Both the position numbers and the translations under genes were made by a program. The notes under the pieces are model-generated. The model saw only the letters and a list, made by a program, of their open reading frames with translations. It was not told where the DNA came from and ran no database searches. Shown here piece by piece: positions 17,069-25,322 of a stretch of DNA of 64,000 bases. Where the stretch lies: assembly GCF_900142985.1 (NCBI RefSeq), contig NZ_LT670849.1, forward strand, positions 7,461,118 to 7,525,117, read 5' to 3'. The DNA comes from Bradyrhizobium erythrophlei. Lineage in GTDB: Bacteria; Pseudomonadota; Alphaproteobacteria; Rhizobiales; Xanthobacteraceae. How positions within the stretch are numbered: the first letter of the stretch is position 1; every line of letters starts with the position of its first letter.

Positions 17069-18367
17069 ATGATCAACGACCCGAAGAGCCCGTCAACTAT
17101 CCACAAACGGGGCCGATTTGGTGCTTATCGCGTCCTGTTGGGCGTGCCAGCATTTTTTTTGATAGCCGCATTGGGCGGCTGCGGGTGGATGTCGGTGACC
17201 GGTCCGTCCGCCACCGATATATTATCAGGCCAGCACGACCCGGTGAGCGTCAACTACGCAGTCGTCAAGGTCACCCCGAAAGTCATCGAGGTTCAATCCA
17301 GAAACCTACCGCGGTTGACTGCGTTTAGGGAGAATCAGCGGCCGCGCGATATTACTTTCGGGATCGGCGATATATTGGGCGTCACGATCTTCGAAGCCGC
17401 TTCAGGAGGTCTCTTCATTCCTGCCGAGGGCGGAGTGCGACCGGGAAATTTTGTTACCATTCCCAATCAAGCCGTCGATATCCACGGCAACATTTCGATC
17501 CCCTACGCGGGCTCCGTCCGTGCGAACGGACGCACCCAGGTCGAAGTGCAGGACGCCATCGTGACTGCCCTCAAGAACCGCGCGATCGAGCCACAAGTCG
17601 TTGTGTCCTTGGTCGAACAGAAAACGTCCATGATCAGCATCCTGGGCGAAGGACGCTCGGCGCGGATTCCAGCGACCGCCACCCCTGAGCGTATGCTTGA
17701 CGTCATCAGCCGAGCCGGGTTGGTGGCGACCGCCGGGACTGCGACCGGGGCCGCCGGGGCGGAAACCTGGGTGATTCTGGAGCGAAACGGTCGGCGCGCG
17801 ATTGCCCCCTTTGGGGCACTCGTTTACGAGTCAGCCAACAATATTTACGTGCATCCCAACGATACAATCTACTTGTATCGGGAGCCGCAGACCTTCCTGA
17901 GCTTCGGTGCCGTCGGTACGCAGCAGCAGGTTCCATTTGGGACCTGGCGGCTTTCGCTCGCGGAAGCGATCAGCAAGGCCGGCGGTCTTCTCGATGTCCA
18001 GGCTGACCCTGCCTCCGTGTTCCTCTATCGCGGTGAAGCGCGCGACGTCGCCGAAGCGATGGGGATCGACTGCAGGCCCTACGAAGGCCCCGTCATTCCC
18101 GTGATCTATACGATCAACCTGCGCGATCCTGCCGGCTATTTCCTGGCGAGCTCGTTTGAAATGCGCAACAAAGATATCCTCTACGTCTCGAATGCGTTCT
18201 CGGTCGAATCCACCAAGTTCATGACCTGGCTCACCACGGTCAACACCACCATCCAGGGTCCAATAACCACCGCGACCAGCGCCTATGGCTTGCGCAACAT
18301 CATCCAAGGCGCAGGAGCGGTACCCAGCGTCATAACCGCCGGCGCGACTACAGTGGCCACGCCATAG
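17069..18367 (+). CDS. Outer-membrane polysaccharide export lipoprotein (OPX/Wza-GumB family), copy 1
   Basis: A 432-residue protein. A basic N-terminus is followed by a lipoprotein signal (VLLGVPAFFLIAALGG-Cys, lipobox ALGGC near residue 38). The polysaccharide export domain is recognisable in RDITFGIGDILGVTIFEAASG, then GNISIPYAGSVRANGRTQVEVQDAIVTAL, and SLBB-type repeats follow (VSILGEG-like, IYVHPNDTIYLYREP, FGTWRLSLAEAISKAGGLLDVQADPASVFLYRG). OPX proteins form the outer-membrane channel for capsule or exopolysaccharide with a co-polymerase partner; no Wzc-type partner is in this window. It stands alone. A nearly identical gene lies at 49937-51187. Confidence 0.93.
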   Translation: MINDPKSPSTIHKRGRFGAYRVLLGVPAFFLIAALGGCGWMSVTGPSATDILSGQHDPVSVNYAVVKVTPKVIEVQSRNLPRLTAFRENQRPRDITFGIGDILGVTIFEAASGGLFIPAEGGVRPGNFVTIPNQAVDIHGNISIPYAGSVRANGRTQVEVQDAIVTALKNRAIEPQVVVSLVEQKTSMISILGEGRSARIPATATPERMLDVISRAGLVATAGTATGAAGAETWVILERNGRRAIAPFGALVYESANNIYVHPNDTIYLYREPQTFLSFGAVGTQQQVPFGTWRLSLAEAISKAGGLLDVQADPASVFLYRGEARDVAEAMGIDCRPYEGPVIPVIYTINLRDPAGYFLASSFEMRNKDILYVSNAFSVESTKFMTWLTTVNTTIQGPITTATSAYGLRNIIQGAGAVPSVITAGATTVATP

Positions 18368-18948
18368 ATTAAACGCCTGCCACCCTTAGAATTCGTTTAC
18401 ACAATAATGCTCTGGCAGTACCGGGATAGCTCTTACCCACCAAAAATGTTGGGGCGCGTGGCTTTGTCGGCGAAAATCCCGCTTTCGATGGAGCGACCGT
18501 CCTTTGAGATAGTAGTTACCTGCGAAACGGAAAAAGCGCGTTCGCATTTCCGCAAAGTTCGAAACGACGAGCATTCGCAGGTCGAAAATGCATTGGCGCC
18601 GCCCGCTGGTACTTGTCCTAAGTCAACGAGTCCGTCTCCCGAAGCTCTGCATTGCCGTCTTGATCATCGCATCGCGCAACCTCTGATAGAGGTTCGAATC
18701 TTCTATGATCCAAGCGGTACAACACCGTCTCATTGCATCCCCACTCCAGCCGTGAACGACCGGGAGTGTTGTGCGCCGCGCGGTGATGTTGGTTGTCGGA
18801 CTTGCCGGCGACAGGCTTGACACCTTCGTTTGCGAACCAACCCTGTGTTGTGGGCTCCGAGTAGTCTTGAGGAAGGCCCTTGGATGAGGATACCATGTGC
18901 CTTCGATTTTGGGGATAAGTTGGGCGAAGGGGATGTTTGGAGGATATT
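18368..18948. other. Intergenic stretch without supported genes
   Basis: About 580 bases after OPX copy 1. Overlapping frames on both strands (18407-18820 plus, 18618-18986 minus) show no domain or ribosome site. The region ends with TTTGGAGGATATT, a strong ribosome site for the Cys-rich gene. Confidence 0.4.
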
Positions 18949-19209
18949 ATGAGGTTTGTCGTTGCAAGTTTTCTGGTGCTGTCCAATTTTTGCGCCGTTA
19001 GCGCGGAGCCATTGGTGCCGATGCCGGCACAAAAGTACCACCTAGCGTGTAATGCTGGCCAAGGCAGAGTCGTGCAGTCCTGCCGCGCTAACTGCGATGA
19101 AACAGTGTTTGAATGTCGTAAACGCTGCGTCAGTCAATCGTGTATGCAGCAGTGTGGGCCGACCCATGGCACTTGCCTACAAAACTGCGTCAAGAACGCT
19201 GGCTGCTGA
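18949..19209 (+). CDS. Cys-rich small secreted protein
   Basis: An 86-residue product: signal peptide MRFVVASFLVLSNFCAVSA, then a mature chain of about 67 residues with ten cysteines, spaced as SCRANC, ECRKRC, SCMQQC, TCLQNC and a final GC. The repeated C-x3-C spacing suggests a compact helical-hairpin fold held by disulfides. GGAGG lies 6-10 bases before the ATG. I recognise no named family. Secretion to the periplasm or outside is inferred from the signal peptide. Confidence 0.75.
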   Translation: MRFVVASFLVLSNFCAVSAEPLVPMPAQKYHLACNAGQGRVVQSCRANCDETVFECRKRCVSQSCMQQCGPTHGTCLQNCVKNAGC

Positions 19210-19784
19210 CGAATTCCAACGCTCCTGAGATTAGGCTACTCGGCGCGTGCTTCGTAGTGCGTCCACCGCGGTATGCGGCCGCCTCAGCTTGCGCTTGACC
19301 TGCACCTCGCGGTCAAACCGGCGTCAGATAGCGTAGGGGCATCTTCATCCCGCAGCCGTGGAAAGTCTTGCCTTCTGTTTTCCGATGAAAACAACCTGAG
19401 ACTCACCTTCAAATGAGGTTGACGCTTGGCAAATTGTGTCGACATTGCGGTTATATTTGCTGTTTTTTCAGGTGGTCGAAGACCTTGTGGACAGCATAAA
19501 CGACCGCGGCCCGCGCGACTGATTGTCATTCCAGAGTGATGCGACTGTACCCGACCAACTTGCGTGCTTTCATTCGTCTGGTGAAGATCGCGTATCCCGA
19601 GACAAAGACGAGATACCTGCCCAAGCGGGCCACCGCAAAATTATAAGATAGAACGCATGTCTCAAAAACCTTGAGCAGCCACACTGACCGTGCCGCTATC
19701 GGTACTACACTGCGCAGACTCCGCGTACTCTTCTTCACGATCGCCCAGATCTGCATCGCCCGCTAATGGCTTTGTTTCAAGGAC
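19210..19784. other. Intergenic stretch without supported genes
   Basis: Minus-strand frames at 19284-19529 and 19526-19756 touch but have no family match, and their start sites are weak. The second is moderately hydrophobic. I leave both uncalled. Confidence 0.35.
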
Positions 19785-21200
19785 CTATTGAATAACTAGC
19801 CTCCAGAGGCCCGCGTCCATATTCGTCGAATACAAAATATGATGAATTTTATCGAGATGCAGTTCTGCCCCTCCGTTCCGCATCATCGGAGATCGCATCG
19901 GCGCCCACCTGTACGGAAGACCTTCCGGTGAAGAGTAATACGGAAGATAAGGGTCCGCACCCGGGGCGTTGTACGGAAATGCTCGACTGAAATAAATGGT
20001 CTTAGCGTCCCCGACGAGGCCCATGACTAGATTTTGGGTTTCGGGAAGCAAGGCCCAACTTTGACCATCAACACTGTGTAAAATCCCATTGGCCGTTCCT
20101 AGATAGAACGAACCATCGACGGCTCTGTATAGCTGCCCGCGTCCATGCGATATCGAAACGCCTGAGATTTTCAGCCAGGAGACACCCTTGTCCCTGGAAA
20201 CCCACAATCCGTTGCTCTGCGAGGTGAAAATCCAAGACTTGGAGTCGAGAAAGTCAATTAGTGCGCCCTCTCCACCAGCCCAAGACGGATTCCCATCGCG
20301 TAGCACCCAGCTGGCGCCGCCGTCCATCGTCTCGGCAAAGCAAAATTTCGCCCGGGGTGGAGGACATTCGGCGTGCCATCCTACCACCAAGTGAAGAGGA
20401 TCATTTGGATCCATCGAGATTGCGTAAACAAATCCCCCATAGGGTAATAAGGTGGTTATATTGTGCGGCAGAATTTGATCCCAGTCGACTCCACCATTTG
20501 TCGTTTTGAATACGCCGCCTGCTCCATAGCCCTGGTTAGTATAAATAGTTTGCGGATCGCTGGGATTGATAGCCATTGTCCAGCTTCTGCCGCTTGACAT
20601 CGCATGCGAGTTGCGACCGGTGCTGATCCTTTTCCAATGTGCGCCGCAATCCGTAGATTTATAAATCCCGTCCATCGACCGGCCTGCATAAATCGTTGAC
20701 GGATTGACTGGATCAATCACCATCGCCTGCATCCCAAAGAAATCACCCTTCGTCAAATCGACCTGAGGCGGTGTAATGTTTTGCCATACGCCGACTTGAT
20801 CACTGCGAGCAGTGCAGCCGACGACAAACGGCTGCACCTCAAGCGCCATAGTGACGGGATTTTGCTTATCTCCATTTGCCGTAACGATCACGTGGTATGT
20901 GCCGGGAATATTTGACGCAGTGTAGACCCAAAGAGGCCCACCGTGATCAGCATCGCGATGGTCAGGTGATAAGATAATAGATCCTGCTGCCTCTCCTTCT
21001 TTCAAGGACCACTCTACCCCCTTGTCGGAGGTGCCAGTGATTTTAGCAGCCAACAAGACTTTCTGACCGGGAAGCACAACGCTTGAGGACGCTTGAAGTT
21101 TCACGATAACCGAAGTTACAGCTTCGTTCGCTTGAGTTTGCTTGCAAAGGCCAGCCGTACCTGCAAACAACAGCACGAAAATAAGAACGCGCTTCTTCAC
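19785..21200 (-). CDS. Secreted Asp-box (BNR-repeat) beta-propeller protein
   Basis: A 471-residue protein with a signal peptide (KKRVLIFVLLFAGTAGLCKQTQA). Residues 28-125 look like an Ig-like/BIG domain. The rest is a beta-propeller with Asp-box repeats S/T-x-D/N-x-G-x-x-W: STDCGAHW (near 183), TTNGGVDW (233), TMDGGASW (293), SRDKGVSW (336), each preceded by a glycine-rich strand such as TIYAGRSMDGIYK. Asp-boxes occur in sialidases, GH74 xyloglucanases and VPS10-type proteins; I see no catalytic set that separates these, so carbohydrate binding or hydrolysis is an inference. GAGAGG precedes the GTG start. It lies near a type II secretion locus and may be cargo. Confidence 0.8.
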   Translation of the reverse strand: MKKRVLIFVLLFAGTAGLCKQTQANEAVTSVIVKLQASSSVVLPGQKVLLAAKITGTSDKGVEWSLKEGEAAGSIILSPDHRDADHGGPLWVYTASNIPGTYHVIVTANGDKQNPVTMALEVQPFVVGCTARSDQVGVWQNITPPQVDLTKGDFFGMQAMVIDPVNPSTIYAGRSMDGIYKSTDCGAHWKRISTGRNSHAMSSGRSWTMAINPSDPQTIYTNQGYGAGGVFKTTNGGVDWDQILPHNITTLLPYGGFVYAISMDPNDPLHLVVGWHAECPPPRAKFCFAETMDGGASWVLRDGNPSWAGGEGALIDFLDSKSWIFTSQSNGLWVSRDKGVSWLKISGVSISHGRGQLYRAVDGSFYLGTANGILHSVDGQSWALLPETQNLVMGLVGDAKTIYFSRAFPYNAPGADPYLPYYSSPEGLPYRWAPMRSPMMRNGGAELHLDKIHHILYSTNMDAGLWRLVIQ

Positions 21201-21678
21201 CGGTCACACCTCTCTTGATTGACGGCTAGAATTCCTCTGAATTAGGGCCGAGACGAATTCCCAACATATCAACCTCAGGTGCACGGTCGATCAAATATTC
21301 TCGGGCGACGTTTCAAATATAACAAGAGTTTGACATCAGTTGGTCTAAGACCTGAACGGCGTGTTGTTCTGCGGCATTGGCTATCCGTGGTCGTCTCGGG
21401 TTGCGCGACAGCCCCAGGCTAGTCCGGAGCGCCGAGCCCATCCCCGCCTCCTACTCCCGCTCTAGCTGCGTATTGCTGCTCGGCCTCGGCGGGGAGATAA
21501 TTATGCGCCAACGCCGGGTTTCAGCCTGTGCACGGAAGTTGAGCACTAATGGCGCCTCACTCGCTTGAATTGTCTTTAACCTTCATGATATGCAATATTT
21601 ATTTATATAATACCATACCCGCAACAAGGGCGACGACTCAGATTACGGATGCCCTGCAATCCAAGGTTTAGGTAACTA
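21201..21678. promoter_or_regulatory. Divergent intergenic region between propeller and GT2-GtrA genes
   Basis: About 480 bases with no supported gene. The part nearest the glycosyltransferase (about 21585-21625) is very AT-rich (GATATGCAATATTTATTTATATAA, of which TATAA-like boxes are prominent) and is the likely promoter. The plus-strand frame at 21377-21568 is low-complexity and not called. Confidence 0.4.
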
Positions 21679-22848
21679 ATGGCTGCGGATAATGACTCCG
21701 GGATTTCTCTTTCCAATCCGATAAAGCTTAGCGTCATTATCCCGTGTTACAACGAGGAAGCTACGCTTGAGGAATGCGTTCATCGCGTCCTTGCAATTCA
21801 AGACGAATTGCTAAAGTTAGAGCTCATCGTTGTCGACGATTGTTCAAAAGATAAGAGCCTGGAAATCGCAAGGGGATTGGCTCAACGCATCCCCGAGTTG
21901 TCGTTGTTGCAACATGAGGTGAATAAAGGCAAGGGAGCGGCGCTGCGCACCGGCATTGCCCATGCGACTGGCGATTTTGTTGCGATCCAAGATGCTGATC
22001 TCGAATACGATCCCATCGATCTGAAGAGATTACTGATCCCGTTACGCAATGGCGACGCGGACGTCGTCTTCGGATCACGTTTTTTATCGACGGAATTTCG
22101 TCGCGTGCTCTACTTCTGGCATTCGCTGGCGAACAGCTTTCTCACCACGCTTTCAAACATGCTTACCGATCTGAATCTCACTGATATGGAAACCTGCTAC
22201 AAGGTGTTCCGGCGACAGGTAATTCAGAGCATCACAATCGAGGAGAACCGGTTTGGTTTTGAGCCTGAGGTGGTTGCCAAAATTGCGCAGATGCGAGTGC
22301 GGATATATGAGACTGGAATTTCGTATCGCGGCCGGACTTATGCCGAGGGAAAGAAGATCGGCCTGAAAGATGCGTGGAGAGCCTTATATTGCATCTTAAA
22401 ATATAATCTTCCTAAAGTACCGTTGCCTGTGCAGTTTGTATTCTACGCCTGCATCGGCGGAGTGGCGGCGGTCGTCAATCTTCTGTGCTTTGTGTTGCTG
22501 CTCCGCATGGATCTTGGATTGACAGCATCAGTCCTAGCGGCGTTCTTCATAGCCGCAGGCGTCAACTACTATCTCTCAATCACATTGCTTTTCCGTCACA
22601 AGGCGAAATGGAACACAATCGCGGAGCTTTTAGTATACTTTATTCTTGTTGTGACGATCAGCTTAATCGATTTGGGCTGCACCCGGGGTTTCGTTGCCCT
22701 TGGTATCGATCCACCACTCGCCAAGGTCTTTTCGACGGTGATTGGTCTAGTCTTAAACTTTGCCGGGCGACGATTTATCGTATTTCCACAGAAGCCCAAT
22801 CCGGATTGGAAGCCGCAAGAATCTATTCGCCAGCGAAAAACACCGTGA
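21679..22848 (+). CDS. GT2 glycosyltransferase fused to GtrA membrane domain
   Basis: A 389-residue protein. Residues 18-240 form a GT-A fold of the dolichol-phosphate-mannose-synthase type: SVIIPCYNEEATLEECVHRV, LIVVDDCSKD, GKGAALRTGIAHATGDFVAIQDADLEYDP (the metal-binding DAD near 105) and FGSRFL. Residues 250-375 are a GtrA domain with four membrane helices (VQFVFYACIGGVAAVVNLLCF, NYYLSITLLFRHKAKW). Such fusions attach a sugar to undecaprenyl phosphate and help move it across the inner membrane. The following gene is a GT-C type enzyme that typically uses such lipid-linked donors, so the pair forms a plausible pathway. Confidence 0.9.
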   Translation: MAADNDSGISLSNPIKLSVIIPCYNEEATLEECVHRVLAIQDELLKLELIVVDDCSKDKSLEIARGLAQRIPELSLLQHEVNKGKGAALRTGIAHATGDFVAIQDADLEYDPIDLKRLLIPLRNGDADVVFGSRFLSTEFRRVLYFWHSLANSFLTTLSNMLTDLNLTDMETCYKVFRRQVIQSITIEENRFGFEPEVVAKIAQMRVRIYETGISYRGRTYAEGKKIGLKDAWRALYCILKYNLPKVPLPVQFVFYACIGGVAAVVNLLCFVLLLRMDLGLTASVLAAFFIAAGVNYYLSITLLFRHKAKWNTIAELLVYFILVVTISLIDLGCTRGFVALGIDPPLAKVFSTVIGLVLNFAGRRFIVFPQKPNPDWKPQESIRQRKTP

Positions 22849-22975
22849 TACTCCTTCGAGAACGTCTCAGACGTAAATGCATACCTAGGACTGCTCGTGC
22901 CAGCTGTGTGGCGCTGGAGAGATTCGATGAGTGCCCTTGATGACGGCACCTTGAAAGGGACGTCGTTGTCGCGAC

Positions 22976-24967
22976 GTGATCCTAGGCACGATGGACCTCG
23001 GGCTGTTGCGCCGAACACGTCTCAGTCCACCAGTGAAGCTGGCAATGTTTGAGCCGAGCTTCGGTAGCGCTTTCGGTTTTCCACCCGTGGTCCATGCAAT
23101 TTTTTTTGCGTGCCTCTTTTGGCTGTTCGCACTTTCACTCGGTCGACGACTGGTAATTATTTTTCGCCTTCGCTCTGACGATTTCACGGAATTAGAATCA
23201 AACCTGATCGCGATGGTTATCGGTACCGGATTTCTACAACTGGTGCCGTATTTGCTGGGATCTATTCATGCTCTGACTGCAAATACAGTACGCCTTGCAT
23301 GTTTACTGCTCATGTTACTGCTCTTGCCTGAAACAGTGCGAGTGTTCATTAGGGCGGGTCAGTGGCTTAGAACAGCGCTGAAGACCGCCGTGCCGACCGC
23401 GTTGAAAATCTGGAGCATAATATTTTCTGCTGTCCTTGCGATCTTCTTGGTTCATGCCCTCTCATTCGGTTCGTTCGGGGACGACGATGGCTACCACCTC
23501 AGTGCGCCAACCCGCTGGCTGCACGAAAACACACTGAGTTACCTCCCGACCTATACGAACACGAACGCGTCCATGGGCTTCGAAATGCTCTACGCGATCG
23601 CGCTCTCGTTTAACGAACCAGTGGCTGCCAAACTCCTGCACTACAGCTCGGGCCTTTGGACGCTGCTCTCGATTGGACTTTGCGCCCGCCGTCTTGGAGA
23701 CCCGACGGCGGGAATTATTGCGATTTCAGCCCTCCTCATTTCAAACCCTGTCGTGAACCTTTCGTTTATCTTTCCACTGGCATACGTCGATTTCCCGTCG
23801 TGCTGGGCAGCGATGCTGAGTGTGCTCGGGTGGCTCGTTTGGCGCCGGCATCCGAGCCAACAGCTGCTGTCGATCGTCGCCCTGTGCGCCGGCATAGCGG
23901 TCTCATTCAAGTTAACGGCGGCCCCGCTCATTATTGCTTGGATTTGCACGATAGCACTGGAGCTTCGTAGCCGCCGGGTTCCCTGGTTGGAGACCCTGAG
24001 GCAGCTTAGTGGTTTCAGCGCTATTGCAGCGGCGCCGGTATGCCTGTGGCTTTTGCGGAACTTCGTAGTGACGGGCAATCCGCTTTATCCGATGCTCGCG
24101 GATTTTATCAAGACGCGCGATTGGTCGGCCGGACAAGCTGAAATCTTTTCACGATACATGCACTACTACGCTTGGGGCGTTGCAAGCGGCGCCCAGCTCG
24201 GCGAATTGGCGCGCAAAACCTCGGTCATTTTAACAACACTGCTTGTCGCTGGTATAGCAGGTTTGCTTGCGTCGCGAACGCGAGACACCACCTCGCGAAT
24301 CCTTATCTTATTCGCGACGATTTTCACAGTCGTAAGCGCGTTTTTGACGGGACTGTATTTCCGCTACTGGCTGTTTGGAATAATTTGCTTCACCCTTGTA
24401 GGCGCGATCATGCTTTGCCGACTGGTTCAGGAGGCAGGTCATCGGCTGGCCACCGCAATTGCACTGATCTCGATCGCCTTGGTAGTGCAAGTCGATCGCG
24501 AACGACGCGAGCCGCAAAGACTCGTAACTGACCTGAATATAGCGACGGGCGTGCTCACTTCTGAGCGAGCGCATGCGGGTGATCCCGTTTGGCGGTTCTG
24601 GGTGAGAGTGCGTGAACTCACGCCTCCAAACGCGAAGATTTTGGTTTCGGCATTTTACACAACTTTCGGTGCTTCGAGCTTCGGATGCTTTCCGATCGAT
24701 CGTCAATGCTACACGACGGACAGCCATCTTCAACGGTTTATCCGGCTCGATACGTGGCCTGCTTTCTTGGAAAGCGTGCGAGGCGCCGGCATCCAATATG
24801 TCATTATCTCAAATCAGCAGTTCACAGCCAATCGCCAGGGATTCACCTTTACGGAAGGCATCAATGAGTATCCTTTCTGCGCTCGACTAGTTGAGGAATA
24901 TGCAGAAGTGATTGCGGCCGACGAACACCTATTACTTTATCGACTTCGAACACTCGACCCTTCGTAA
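22976..24967 (+). CDS. GT-C type polytopic glycosyltransferase
   Basis: A 663-residue protein with about twelve membrane helices and a soluble C-terminal 150 residues. The acidic loop motif GDDDGYHLSAPTRWLHENTL at about 168 sits in the first large periplasmic loop, as the catalytic acidic residues do in GT39/GT83-like enzymes, which transfer sugar from polyprenyl phosphate outside the membrane. The start is uncertain: GTG at 22976, ATG at 22991 or ATG at 23045 (MFEPSFGS) are possible and none has a good ribosome site. The upstream GT2-GtrA gene probably supplies its lipid-linked sugar. Confidence 0.82.
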   Translation: MILGTMDLGLLRRTRLSPPVKLAMFEPSFGSAFGFPPVVHAIFFACLFWLFALSLGRRLVIIFRLRSDDFTELESNLIAMVIGTGFLQLVPYLLGSIHALTANTVRLACLLLMLLLLPETVRVFIRAGQWLRTALKTAVPTALKIWSIIFSAVLAIFLVHALSFGSFGDDDGYHLSAPTRWLHENTLSYLPTYTNTNASMGFEMLYAIALSFNEPVAAKLLHYSSGLWTLLSIGLCARRLGDPTAGIIAISALLISNPVVNLSFIFPLAYVDFPSCWAAMLSVLGWLVWRRHPSQQLLSIVALCAGIAVSFKLTAAPLIIAWICTIALELRSRRVPWLETLRQLSGFSAIAAAPVCLWLLRNFVVTGNPLYPMLADFIKTRDWSAGQAEIFSRYMHYYAWGVASGAQLGELARKTSVILTTLLVAGIAGLLASRTRDTTSRILILFATIFTVVSAFLTGLYFRYWLFGIICFTLVGAIMLCRLVQEAGHRLATAIALISIALVVQVDRERREPQRLVTDLNIATGVLTSERAHAGDPVWRFWVRVRELTPPNAKILVSAFYTTFGASSFGCFPIDRQCYTTDSHLQRFIRLDTWPAFLESVRGAGIQYVIISNQQFTANRQGFTFTEGINEYPFCARLVEEYAEVIAADEHLLLYRLRTLDPS

Positions 24968-25030
24968 ACGCATAAGCGTCCCTGCTGGTTAGCAGATTAA
25001 CTGCCGATTTCTTATGAAAACTCGCTACGG

Positions 25031-25110
25031 CTCGTCGCCAGCGCCTACGGCTTACGGAAAATCATCCACGGCACTGGAGCGATACCGGGTGGTCATCCAG
25101 GACGACTACC
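25031..25110 (+). pseudogene. Remnant of an OPX gene 3' end
   Basis: The segment translates in one frame to SAYGLRKIIHGTGAIPG, matching SAYGLRNIIQGAGAVPS near the C-terminus of both OPX proteins (12 of 17 residues by my count, with matching DNA at most positions). Flanking sequence is not clearly OPX-like. It is too short to be a gene and is most simply the decayed end of a third copy. Confidence 0.6.
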
Positions 25111-25322
25111 ATCATCCCGTCGACCTCCACCCCTAAAGTCGGTTGCACTCGACACCGCCGCAGAAGCTGCCGGCCAGAAGAATTGCCAGGTCTGGTCTGT
25201 CCTGCTTGGATGGCAATCTCAATCGTTCCAATGTTCCAGATGTCGGTCGGGTTGGAAACAAGACCGCATTACCTGGAGTTTTGGACGTACCCGTCCGTAC
25301 GTTCGAGCCTTATTGACGATGG

